A DNA stretch of 47,586 nucleotides. It comes from Bacteroidales bacterium. Lineage in GTDB: Bacteria; Bacteroidota; Bacteroidia; Bacteroidales; UBA10428. The notes below the pieces were generated by a model. That model searched no databases, was not told the DNA's origin, and worked only from the letters and a program-made list of their open reading frames with translations. This document shows positions 16,886 through 24,874 of the stretch, piece after piece. The DNA is taken from contig DATGXG010000040.1 in the NCBI GenBank assembly GCA_035299085.1, positions 1-47,586 on the forward strand, read 5' to 3'. Each line of letters starts with the position of its first letter. Position 1 is the first letter of the stretch. Position numbers and translations under genes: made by a program.

Positions 16886-18458
16886 CAGAAAGCTATACAA
16901 ACACGGTATACTCTTGGTGGTTTCGGGCTTGTTTATTCTGTCGCTCGCATCCGCTCAGCAAAATATTGCGATAGCAAAGAATGAACACTGGTGGATGGGA
17001 ATTATAAGCCATGGGAGCATCCAGCCCTTAAAAAGCGGGTATAAGGCCGATTTAAACGGAAACCTCTATGGTAACCAGGCTCAGCCTCTGCTCCTTTCTG
17101 ATCAGGGAAGAATAATATGGTCCGAGGATCCATTCGCCGCAGAGGTCAGAAATGACAGCATCTTTCTAACAACATCCAGTGGCGAATGCATTGTGAAGAA
17201 GGTGGCAGATAACTTGCGGGGAGCTTTTTTATATGCCTCTCAGAATTATTTTCCTCCTGCCGGTGCGTTGCCTGCAAAAATCATGTTTCAAAATCCACAG
17301 TATAACACCTGGATAGAATTGTTGCATAACCAGAATCAGCAGGACGTTCTCAATTATGCTTCGAAAATTATCAAAACGGGCTTGCCTCCCGGTGTGATCA
17401 TGATTGATGATAACTGGCAGGAAGATTATGGTAAATGGGACTTTCACCCCGGCCGATTTACTGACCCAAAGGCGATGATGGATTCGCTTCACCACATGGG
17501 CTTCCGCGTTATGCTTTGGATATGCCCTTTTATAAGCGCTGACAGTGAAAATGGCAGAATGCTTGAAACTAAAAAGGCAGTTTTGCGGACCACATCGGGT
17601 GAGACAAAGATGATTCACTGGTGGAACGGATACAGTTCGGTTCTTGATCTGACTAATCCTTACGCAAAAGAATGGTTAATAAACCAGCTGCATTACCTGC
17701 AGAATGAATATGGGATTGACGGTTTCAAATTTGACGCCGGTGATCCGGAATACTATGTGGATGGCCTTGCAACGGTGAATATTACACCAAACCGGCAAAC
17801 TGAACTTTTCTCAGAAATCGGACGGGCATTTCCGTTAAATGAATACAGGGCTACCTGGAAAATGGGCGGCCAACCTTTGGCTCAAAGGCTCAGGGATAAA
17901 AGTCACAGCTGGAAAGATCTGCAGTCTTTAATTCCCGACATCCTCCTTCAGGGAATCATGGGCTATCCGTTTACTTGTCCCGATATGATCGGCGGTGGTG
18001 AAATGGGATCGTTTGTGAACCTTGATAAAGTGGACCAGGAATTAATAGTACGTTCGGCCCAGTGCCATGTCTTCATGCCCATGATGCAGTTTTCGGTTGC
18101 TCCATGGAGAGTGCTGGATAGTCTGCATTTCAATGCAGTTAAGCAAGCCATAGCCATCAGAATGCAATATTCCGATCTGATCCTTGAACTGGCGGAAAAA
18201 GCAGCAAAAAGCGGGGAACCGGTTGTCAGGTCAATGGAGTATGTTTTCCCGCATTGCGGGTACGCTGAAGTCAGCGATCAGTTTTTGCTGGGTGACCGGT
18301 TGCTTGTGGCTCCGTTCGTAACCAAATCGGATTACAGGGAAGTTGCAATCCCTCCCGGAAAATGGGTGGATGATAAGGGCAAAATAATAAACGGACCCTG
18401 TTTAATTAAAGAGGTTTCTGAACTGGATAGAATACCTCATTATAAAAAGCTTAAATAA
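16878..18458 (+). CDS. GH31 family glycoside hydrolase, alpha-galactosidase-like subgroup
   Basis: Protein of 526 residues with a signal peptide (cut near residue 26, ASAQ). It is a short GH31: barrel features are PPGVIMIDDNWQ, GFRVMLWICPFIS, the nucleophile D286 in DGFKFDAGDPEYY, and a candidate acid D340 in QRLRDKSHSW. The C-terminal part has LLGDRLLVAPF and PGKWVDDKG, typical of the GH31 proximal domain. The FKFDAGD nucleophile context, instead of WxDMNE, is what I associate with the MYORG/PsGal31A-like branch, which contains alpha-galactosidases; this is an inference from memory. It overlaps susD by 8 bp and so belongs to the Sus operon. Activity on Gal-alpha-linked side chains would fit the GH26 and GH97 genes upstream. 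Confidence 0.86.
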   Translation: MTNRKLYKHGILLVVSGLFILSLASAQQNIAIAKNEHWWMGIISHGSIQPLKSGYKADLNGNLYGNQAQPLLLSDQGRIIWSEDPFAAEVRNDSIFLTTSSGECIVKKVADNLRGAFLYASQNYFPPAGALPAKIMFQNPQYNTWIELLHNQNQQDVLNYASKIIKTGLPPGVIMIDDNWQEDYGKWDFHPGRFTDPKAMMDSLHHMGFRVMLWICPFISADSENGRMLETKKAVLRTTSGETKMIHWWNGYSSVLDLTNPYAKEWLINQLHYLQNEYGIDGFKFDAGDPEYYVDGLATVNITPNRQTELFSEIGRAFPLNEYRATWKMGGQPLAQRLRDKSHSWKDLQSLIPDILLQGIMGYPFTCPDMIGGGEMGSFVNLDKVDQELIVRSAQCHVFMPMMQFSVAPWRVLDSLHFNAVKQAIAIRMQYSDLILELAEKAAKSGEPVVRSMEYVFPHCGYAEVSDQFLLGDRLLVAPFVTKSDYREVAIPPGKWVDDKGKIINGPCLIKEVSELDRIPHYKKLK

Positions 18459-18499
18459 CCAGACTTAAAATAGAATATTAAATTTTTAAATTAAGGATT

Positions 18500-19384
18500 A
18501 TGAAAACCAACAAATTTTCTCGCAATCTCTTCCTGTTCTTTGCGATAGGAGTTCTTACCCTTGTATCATCCTGCAAAAAGGATGATGACCCTAAGCCCGT
18601 GGCTGAATTCGACTACACAGTGGACGATCTGCAGGTAACTTTCACCGATGCATCTACAAATGCCACTACGTATTCATGGGATTTCGGCGATGAAAACACA
18701 TCAACCGAACAGTCACCGGTACATACTTATGCCGATTATGGCACATACAGCGTAACCCTTGAAGTAAAAGGCTCCGGTGGCACCGCAACCGTAACTTACG
18801 ATGTGGATGTAAACGAAGTACAGCCTATTACGATTGACGGCAATTTTGAAGACTGGGCCGATGTTCCCGACATCCTGTCCTTTCCCGACGGCGAAGGCAG
18901 AACGCTTATACAGGCTAAGGCTATTGACAGCAAAAGCTTCCTTTATTTTTACGTGAAAGGCACTTCATCAATAGGCCAGGTTTTACAGATGTACATTGAT
19001 GCCGATAATAATGCGGAAACCGGCTGGGGATACTGGAACTGGTTTACTACACCGGGAATTGAGTACCTGATGGAAGCCGTTGTAGAACCCTGGGAAGGTG
19101 TAAATGCAGGCTCTGTTTTAAAAACCGCAACCGGACCCGATTCCAACTGGCCCTGGGAAGATTTCATTACCACAAATGCCATGTATGAATCTTCAAATTA
19201 TGTGGCAGTGGGTGAGGAAAAAGCAATTGAATTCTCTCTGATGAAGGATATGTTTACACAGCCTGCATTAGGCAACGTAATCCGTGTATTATTCTCCAAC
19301 AGCGATAATAACTGGTCGAATGTAGGTACAATACCTCCGAAAGAAACCGAAGCAGTTCCGGCTACTTACACTATGCTGAAATAA
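18500..19384 (+). CDS. PKD-domain surface lipoprotein, SusE/SusF-like position
   Basis: Lipoprotein of 294 residues (lipobox VSSC, Cys25, followed by KKDDDPKP, an acidic stretch of the kind linked with surface export in Bacteroidota). A PKD domain (about 33-108) carries TYSWDFGDENTSTEQSPVHTY. The remainder starts with ITIDGNFEDWADVPD, the opening of CBM9-like/DOMON-like carbohydrate-binding folds, and contains MYIDADNNAETGWG. It follows the GH31 gene by 41 bp in the SusC operon, in the place where a surface glycan-binding protein is expected. Glycan binding is inferred from context and the CBM9-like opening; no direct homologue is recognised. Confidence 0.78.
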   Translation: MKTNKFSRNLFLFFAIGVLTLVSSCKKDDDPKPVAEFDYTVDDLQVTFTDASTNATTYSWDFGDENTSTEQSPVHTYADYGTYSVTLEVKGSGGTATVTYDVDVNEVQPITIDGNFEDWADVPDILSFPDGEGRTLIQAKAIDSKSFLYFYVKGTSSIGQVLQMYIDADNNAETGWGYWNWFTTPGIEYLMEAVVEPWEGVNAGSVLKTATGPDSNWPWEDFITTNAMYESSNYVAVGEEKAIEFSLMKDMFTQPALGNVIRVLFSNSDNNWSNVGTIPPKETEAVPATYTMLK

Positions 19385-19407
19385 TATAGGTTAAGGTTAG
19401 GGTCAGA

Positions 19408-19442
19408 TTGATGTCGGGAAGGGAAACCTTACCTGACATCAA
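19408..19442 (+). terminator. Strong stem-loop with GAAA tetraloop after the PKD lipoprotein gene
   Basis: TTGATGTC (19408-19415) pairs with GACATCAA (19435-19442). The inner GGGAAGG pairs with CCTT and CCT with one bulged A, closing on a GAAA loop at 19423-19426. This gives about 15 bp. No T-run follows, so intrinsic termination is doubtful; it may instead be a processing or stability element between the Sus operon and the DUF4832 gene. Confidence 0.5.
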
Positions 19443-19486
19443 TTCTGGAATGAATTCAAAAACGGTTTACTTTGTATAATAAGTCC

Positions 19487-22252
19487 ATGGGTCATATGCA
19501 TTCTCTAAAAATAAAAATTCTGGTCGGTTTAGTGTTGGCGCTTGGTATTTCAGACATCCTGAATGCCCAGCAATTAAGCTTTTACACTTACACTCAAAAT
19601 GATTCGGTATTTGCTAATCCCGAAAGAGGTTTTTACAGGTATACGGAAAGGAACAGCTCTACCGGCACTCTGGATGCAGAAACACTTAAATCATACCGTG
19701 AAAGCGGATATACATTGATTTACCGGATTTTTTACCTGTATGACTATGTAAACACTCCTATATCGGAGGCTTACCTGAACAAAATAAGGGAGGATTTCAG
19801 TAAAATAAGGGAAGCCGGGATTAAGGCCATTGTCAGGTTTGCCTACACCGCTTCAATGGCAGCTCCTTACGGCGATGCAACGCCTGACCAGGTAAAAAAA
19901 CACATAGCCCAGTTAAAACCGATACTTACTGATAATTCCGATGTAATTTTTATAGTTCAGGCCGGATTCATCGGGGCATGGGGTGAATGGTACTATACCG
20001 ATCATTTTGCCACCGGATCGCCTAACAACATTACAGCTGCCGATTTACAGGAAAGAAGAGATCTCGTCAATTCCCTTCTTGATGCAGTTCCTGCCGACAG
20101 GATGATTCAGTTGCGCTACGTTGGTTATAAAATGAGCATCTTTGATTCGATTCCTGTTACAGCCGATGAAGCGTATTCAGGCACACCCAAATCAAGGATT
20201 TCGCATCACAATGATTGTTTCGTTTCATCAGAAAACGATGTGGGAAGTTACAGAAACATAAGGATTGAAAAACAATATCTTGAAAAGGACAGTAAATATA
20301 CAACGCTCGGAGGAGAAACCTGCGACTGGTTTCCGCCCCGGTCAAACTGTGATACCAGTGTTAGTGAGATGCAGCGATTCCACTGGACATTTATTAACCA
20401 TGATTATTACGGTCCCATAATCAATGAATGGCAGCAAAATGGCTGTTATAATGATATGCTGCGAAACCTGGGATACAGATACTCTCTTGTTGATGCGGAA
20501 ATTCAGGATTCCGCCAGGCAAAACGGCTCTTTTAAATTGAAATTTAACCTGCAGAACAGCGGATATTCAAATCCGGTAAACCCAAGAAATGCGGAAGTGG
20601 TTTTAAAAAACAAAACCACCGGGCAATTGTATTTTTCACGAATAAACTATGAAATCAGGAAAAAGGAATTGAATGTACCTTTTGAGATAAGTGCTGAGGT
20701 GGGAATACCTTCATTCATGGCTGAAGGTGACTATGATGTTTACCTTAGCCTGCCTGATCCAAGATATATGCTCCGTTTTAATCCTGATTATTCCATACGG
20801 CTCGCTAACAATTATCTATGGAATAATTCATTGGGTATGAACCGGCTAAACCATACATTGCACATCAACCAGAACGCATCGGGCAATGACTATTCAGGAG
20901 AAAACTATTTTAGTTCGTATTCCATTGACCAGAATGCAAATATACCTTCGCCATCCATTTATGTTACCTCTTATTGCCGGAATGCTATCATTAGCCTTGC
21001 CCCGCAAACCGGAGATTCAGCTTCACAGGTGATCGTTGAACGAAGCACGGACCCTCTTGATGATTTCACAATACTGGCTACTCTTTCAGGTTTATCAGGA
21101 AATATCAGTTTCAGTGATAACGGCTTATCTGAAAATACACACTATTATTACCGGGCATATCGGCTCATACAAAATGAACGCTCGGAATATTCACAGGTTA
21201 AAAACATAGTAACCGCTGATTGCAACTACAGATATCCTGAAATTTCGGTTAATGCCGATGAAAATGACTGGAATGCCGTAGTTCCTTCAGCCGGCATTTC
21301 TTCAGAAGGTAAGGATTGCTTTTTGAAACTACACAATACAAGCGACGGATACCTGGATGGAATCCTATCGGGCGACTCAATTATTGATTTTTCCATTTAT
21401 TTTAATACGGATGAAAACCTGAATACAGGTGAAAATCCGATGATCTGGTCATCTTCGGGATTCGATTTCAAATTAACGAAAGACGGCCTTTTCAGGTATG
21501 TATCAGGAAATTTTGAACCTGTGGCGGCCATTGACTCGTTAGCCATAAATGAACATGCACTTGAATTTAAAATTCCGGTAACCATGCTGGAATCTAACAA
21601 CCAGGTAAGGAAGGTTTTCTGCGCGGTAATTATTCATTTAAAAGACAGGGATCTTTATATTCCGTTTGAAGGGAAACCGAGTACATTTTACGAATTTATA
21701 CCCGCTCCCGCCAGGCCTGCAAATTTATCGGTCAGAAATTCCGTAAACTCACCTGCCAGCAAGTTAATTGTCAAATGGGATAAATGTGCTGATTGTGTGG
21801 GTTATGTCTTGACGAGAACCGATAAATCAAATAATTCGGACACCGTCTTTAATTTGCAGGTAAATGACAATCAGTTGATCGACAGTCCTCTTAAAGAAGA
21901 AACCGTATACGAGTACACCGTATACAGCTACAATTTCAGCGGACTTTCGGAAATTGCCGGACCGGTAGTTCAATCGACGCTTTCAACAGGTACTGATGAG
22001 GTGATGGATCAGGATATGAACTTCACGGTATACACTAAAGATCGGGAAATATTCTTTGTTTTCAATACAACACGGAATCTACCCGAACGCGTTTCTATTT
22101 TTTCAGTTGATGGAAAACTGGTAATGAACGAACGGTTAAAAATGACGGGAAAGAATACAGGGAATATTAAGATGCCGTCTTTACCGCGGGGTGTATACAT
22201 CATCCGGCTGAACACAGGCAATACCGTGGTGAACAAAAAGATAATTATTTAA
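19487..22252 (+). CDS. T9SS-exported DUF4874/DUF4832 protein, possible glycan-active enzyme
   Basis: Protein of about 921 residues. After a signal peptide (to LNAQ) an N-terminal DUF4874-like region (about 35-195) has NPERGFYRY, YRIFYLYDYVNTPIS, KAIVRFAYT and GFIGAWGEWYYTD. A DUF4832-like region (about 200-450) has HHNDCF, LGGETCDW and FINHDY. The strand-plus-acid pattern (E167 in GAWGEW, E277 in GGETC) looks like a TIM-barrel hydrolase, but no activity is assigned to these domains as far as I know. Then come FN3-like modules and a CBM9-like part (EISVNADENDWNAV), ending in a T9SS sorting domain with LPRGVYIIRL. A TTG at 19472 is a possible earlier start, an ATG at 19496 a later one. It follows the Sus operon after a strong hairpin and overlaps the convergent mutL end by 8 bp. 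Confidence 0.8.
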   Translation: MGHMHSLKIKILVGLVLALGISDILNAQQLSFYTYTQNDSVFANPERGFYRYTERNSSTGTLDAETLKSYRESGYTLIYRIFYLYDYVNTPISEAYLNKIREDFSKIREAGIKAIVRFAYTASMAAPYGDATPDQVKKHIAQLKPILTDNSDVIFIVQAGFIGAWGEWYYTDHFATGSPNNITAADLQERRDLVNSLLDAVPADRMIQLRYVGYKMSIFDSIPVTADEAYSGTPKSRISHHNDCFVSSENDVGSYRNIRIEKQYLEKDSKYTTLGGETCDWFPPRSNCDTSVSEMQRFHWTFINHDYYGPIINEWQQNGCYNDMLRNLGYRYSLVDAEIQDSARQNGSFKLKFNLQNSGYSNPVNPRNAEVVLKNKTTGQLYFSRINYEIRKKELNVPFEISAEVGIPSFMAEGDYDVYLSLPDPRYMLRFNPDYSIRLANNYLWNNSLGMNRLNHTLHINQNASGNDYSGENYFSSYSIDQNANIPSPSIYVTSYCRNAIISLAPQTGDSASQVIVERSTDPLDDFTILATLSGLSGNISFSDNGLSENTHYYYRAYRLIQNERSEYSQVKNIVTADCNYRYPEISVNADENDWNAVVPSAGISSEGKDCFLKLHNTSDGYLDGILSGDSIIDFSIYFNTDENLNTGENPMIWSSSGFDFKLTKDGLFRYVSGNFEPVAAIDSLAINEHALEFKIPVTMLESNNQVRKVFCAVIIHLKDRDLYIPFEGKPSTFYEFIPAPARPANLSVRNSVNSPASKLIVKWDKCADCVGYVLTRTDKSNNSDTVFNLQVNDNQLIDSPLKEETVYEYTVYSYNFSGLSEIAGPVVQSTLSTGTDEVMDQDMNFTVYTKDREIFFVFNTTRNLPERVSIFSVDGKLVMNERLKMTGKNTGNIKMPSLPRGVYIIRLNTGNTVVNKKIII

Positions 22253-24038
22253 ACCTCTTCTCAATCTCTTCCATTTCGGTAATCACCACTATGGGTTTGC
22301 CGGAGGGAGAGTAGCCGGGACTTTCGCAGGCAAATAACGCATCAACAAGTTCCTGCATAGCCTTGCGTGTAAGAGTCTCCCCATAGCCAACTGAGCCGGC
22401 TATGGCCATTGATCGTGAAATTCTCTCACGGACATTGACTTTAATATCGCTTGCGGTGCTTTTAAACTGTTCGAGAAATACTTCGAGCAGTTCACGGGCG
22501 TTCTCAAAACTGCTGTCGGCCGGATAACCCGCAAGAACCACTGTATTTCCGCCAAAATCACGGATATCGAAACCAATGGTGTGGAGGTCTTCCATGATTT
22601 CACGAAGTACAAGGTAATCCGCCTGGTCAAGCTCAATGGTTTCAGGGAACAAGGTTCGCTGCGCCAACGGGTAATTCATGGCAAATGACCTGAGGTATTG
22701 CTCGAAGAGGATTCGTTCATGGGCCCGCTTCTGATCAATCATCATCAGTCCCGATTTTACCGGTGTGAGTATGAACCGGTTTTTTAACTGAATCAGTGAA
22801 TCTGTATGACTGCCGTCCTCCACAGGCAGAACCTGCTGTTCTTCTGCAGGTAAAGGTTTCTGTACATACAGGGTTTCCCAGTTTCGCAGGTTATCTTCGT
22901 CATTGCCGACCCTCGTCCGTTTTTGCTCTTCGGTAAAGGGATTATACGAATGGTTGAACATTATTTCGGGACTTACAAGGGGTCGGTCGTTTCTGAAAAC
23001 AGGGAAATCCATCGAACTTTCCGTGTTAAAATCAATGGAAGGCATCAGGTTGAATTTTCCAAGGGACTCCCTGGTAGCAGCCATCAGGATCTGAAAAATG
23101 GCCAGTTCATTTTCAAATTTGATCTCTGTTTTTGTAGGGTGGATATTAATATCGATGGTGTCGGGATCCACATCAAGGAATATAAAATACGAAGGAATGG
23201 TTTCAGGAGGCAATATTTTTTCATATGCACTGAGAACCGCTTTATTAAAATACGGATGCTTCATATACCTGCCATTGACAAAGAAAAATTGCTCTCCGGG
23301 TGATCTGCGGGCGAATTCAGGCTTCCCGATAAAACCTGAAATTCTCACTATGGTTGTGTCCGTATTGATATCGGTTAAATTCTGGTTGATCGCCTTTCCG
23401 AAAATATGAACAATGCGCTGTTTGAGGTTGCTTTTAGGAAGATTGTATATTTCATCCTCATTGTGTTCAAGAACGAATTCAATATCAGGGTTGGCAAGAG
23501 CTACACGCTGAAATTCATAAATAATGTGCTTTAGTTCCGCGTTGTTTGTTTTCAGGAATTTCCTCCTGGCCGGAACATTGAAAAACAGATTTCTGACAGC
23601 CATGCTGGTTCCCGGCGCACAATTTACAGGTTGCTGCGATTCAACTACAGAACCTGAAACTACCAGTTCTACACCCAGGTCGCTATCGTGTTTGCGGGTC
23701 CGGAGCACCACCTGGGCCACTGAAGCAACCGATGCAAGGGCTTCACCCCTGAATCCCAGGGTGCGGATGGCAAATAGGTCATTGGCCTCACGTATTTTTG
23801 AAGTGGCATGGCGCTCAAAGCTCATACGGGCATCGGTCTCCGACATGCCGCATCCGTTGTCGACAACCTGGATTAGTGATTTTCCGCCGTCCCTTGTAAT
23901 TACCTTTACCTGTGAACTGCCTGCATCAATTGAATTCTCAACCAGTTCCTTAATCACCGAAGCAGGCCGTTGCACAACCTCTCCGGCAGCAATCTGGTTA
24001 GCAACAGATTCAGGTAATAAATGAATAATATCGGCCAT
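22245..24038 (-). CDS. mutL: DNA mismatch repair protein MutL
   Basis: Protein of 597 residues. The GHKL ATPase domain shows ENSIDAGSSQV, VVDNGCGMSE and TLGFRGEALASVASVA, followed by PGTSMAVRNLFFNVPARRKFL and the transducer domain with FVNGRYMKHP. The C-terminal domain has MIDQKRAHERILFE in place of the DQHAxxExxxxE endonuclease motif: D and both E positions are kept while HA is changed, a form I associate with Bacteroidota MutL. MutL couples MutS mismatch recognition to strand nicking. The gene stands alone, convergent with the DUF4832 gene (8-bp coding overlap) and divergent from the DUF4251 gene. Confidence 0.96.
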   Translation of the reverse strand: MADIIHLLPESVANQIAAGEVVQRPASVIKELVENSIDAGSSQVKVITRDGGKSLIQVVDNGCGMSETDARMSFERHATSKIREANDLFAIRTLGFRGEALASVASVAQVVLRTRKHDSDLGVELVVSGSVVESQQPVNCAPGTSMAVRNLFFNVPARRKFLKTNNAELKHIIYEFQRVALANPDIEFVLEHNEDEIYNLPKSNLKQRIVHIFGKAINQNLTDINTDTTIVRISGFIGKPEFARRSPGEQFFFVNGRYMKHPYFNKAVLSAYEKILPPETIPSYFIFLDVDPDTIDINIHPTKTEIKFENELAIFQILMAATRESLGKFNLMPSIDFNTESSMDFPVFRNDRPLVSPEIMFNHSYNPFTEEQKRTRVGNDEDNLRNWETLYVQKPLPAEEQQVLPVEDGSHTDSLIQLKNRFILTPVKSGLMMIDQKRAHERILFEQYLRSFAMNYPLAQRTLFPETIELDQADYLVLREIMEDLHTIGFDIRDFGGNTVVLAGYPADSSFENARELLEVFLEQFKSTASDIKVNVRERISRSMAIAGSVGYGETLTRKAMQELVDALFACESPGYSPSGKPIVVITEMEEIEKRFK

Positions 24039-24064
24039 TTACGGGTAATAATCGAAGTCATCAA

Positions 24065-24082
24065 AGGTACTTATTAGTACCT
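24065..24082. repeat. 7-bp inverted repeat in the mutL/DUF4251 divergent gap
   Basis: AGGTACT (24065-24071), TATT, AGTACCT (24076-24082) is a perfect hairpin or operator-like repeat 27 bp upstream of the mutL ATG. It is compatible with a repressor site or with no function; I know of no regulator for it. Confidence 0.35.
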
Positions 24083-24187
24083 ATAAAAATGTAGCTTCAG
24101 ACTATTTTAGTGGCATATATTTTGATTATCATATATGTCGTTCTCATTTTCATGTATTTATTTCGAATTACATTAACAGATTGAAGT

Positions 24188-24760
24188 ATGAAAAAGATAA
24201 TAGTTTCTGTATTGTTGTCATTCCTGGCTGTCTTTACTTTTGCACAGCAGGAAGAAGCTCTTGAAACAAAAAGCAGCAGGAAACTGACAAAGGAGGAAAA
24301 AACTGAATTACGGCGCATTCACGACGTGGAAGTCGCCCGCATGGTTGATTCTCTTGTGGCAAAAAAGAGGTTTGTACTCGAAGCGGATTACTTAAGCAAT
24401 CAGACAGGGGAACGTATCATGGTAAACAGCCTGATCAATTTCATTATAGTGGATTCATCCGACATTGTGATGCAGATTGCTTCAACTACCGGTATCGGCG
24501 GTACAAACGGTATGGGCGGTGTAACCACAAGGGGACATATCTCCCGGTTTGATGTTCAGAAAACCGGACGCAATAAAAATGGGTACTGGATAAGACTTAT
24601 GGCAAATACAACTCTTGGAACCTATGATATTTCACTTAATATCTCGCCGGGTTCAAATACTAACGCTTCCATATCCGGTCTGAGTCACGGTAAGCTGAAT
24701 TATCACGGCATTATAAAACCGATCGAACGATCAAAGGTTTACCAGGGAATGACAATATAG
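24188..24760 (+). CDS. DUF4251 family secreted protein
   Basis: Protein of 190 residues with a signal peptide (to FTFAQ), a charged KLTKEEKTELRRIHDVEVARMVDSLVAKKRF segment, and the DUF4251 core with FVLEADYL, INFIIVDSSDIVMQIAS, GMGGVTTRGHISRFDV and ISPGSNTNASISGLSHGKLNYHG. DUF4251 proteins are small exported beta-rich proteins of Bacteroidota with no known activity. The gene is monocistronic: mutL lies divergent and a strong terminator follows. Its stop codon TAG is the first complete unit of a heptamer repeat that also builds the terminator stem. Confidence 0.85.
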   Translation: MKKIIVSVLLSFLAVFTFAQQEEALETKSSRKLTKEEKTELRRIHDVEVARMVDSLVAKKRFVLEADYLSNQTGERIMVNSLINFIIVDSSDIVMQIASTTGIGGTNGMGGVTTRGHISRFDVQKTGRNKNGYWIRLMANTTLGTYDISLNISPGSNTNASISGLSHGKLNYHGIIKPIERSKVYQGMTI

Positions 24761-24795
24761 GCTGTAGGCTGTAGGCTATAGGCTGTAGGCTTTGG
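24754..24795 (+). repeat. GCTGTAG heptamer repeat anchored on the DUF4251 stop codon
   Basis: Units in TAG phase: AATATAG (holding the real stop), GCTGTAG, GCTGTAG, GCTATAG, GCTGTAG, then the decayed GCTTTGG. Period is exactly 7 bp. Inverted copies at 24809-24835 let the repeat fold into the terminator that follows. Confidence 0.8.
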
Positions 24796-24847
24796 GATGA
24801 GCAATCACCTATAGTCTACAGCCTATAGTCTACAGTCTTTTTTTTTT
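24769..24847 (+). terminator. Rho-independent terminator built from heptamer repeats
   Basis: The 20-nt arm 24769-24788 (CTGTAGGCTATAGGCTGTAG) pairs with 24816-24835 (CTACAGCCTATAGTCTACAG) with one G-U pair, loop 27 nt. A run of ten T follows at 24838-24847. It should end the DUF4251 transcript before the sugar porter gene. Confidence 0.8.
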
Positions 24848-24874
24848 GCTATCTTTCCGGTAAAATACAACCGG

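Noticed and set aside
23524..24024. 166-codon plus-strand frame opposite mutL
   Set aside because: Shadow of the strongly conserved MutL ATPase domain; no family pattern.
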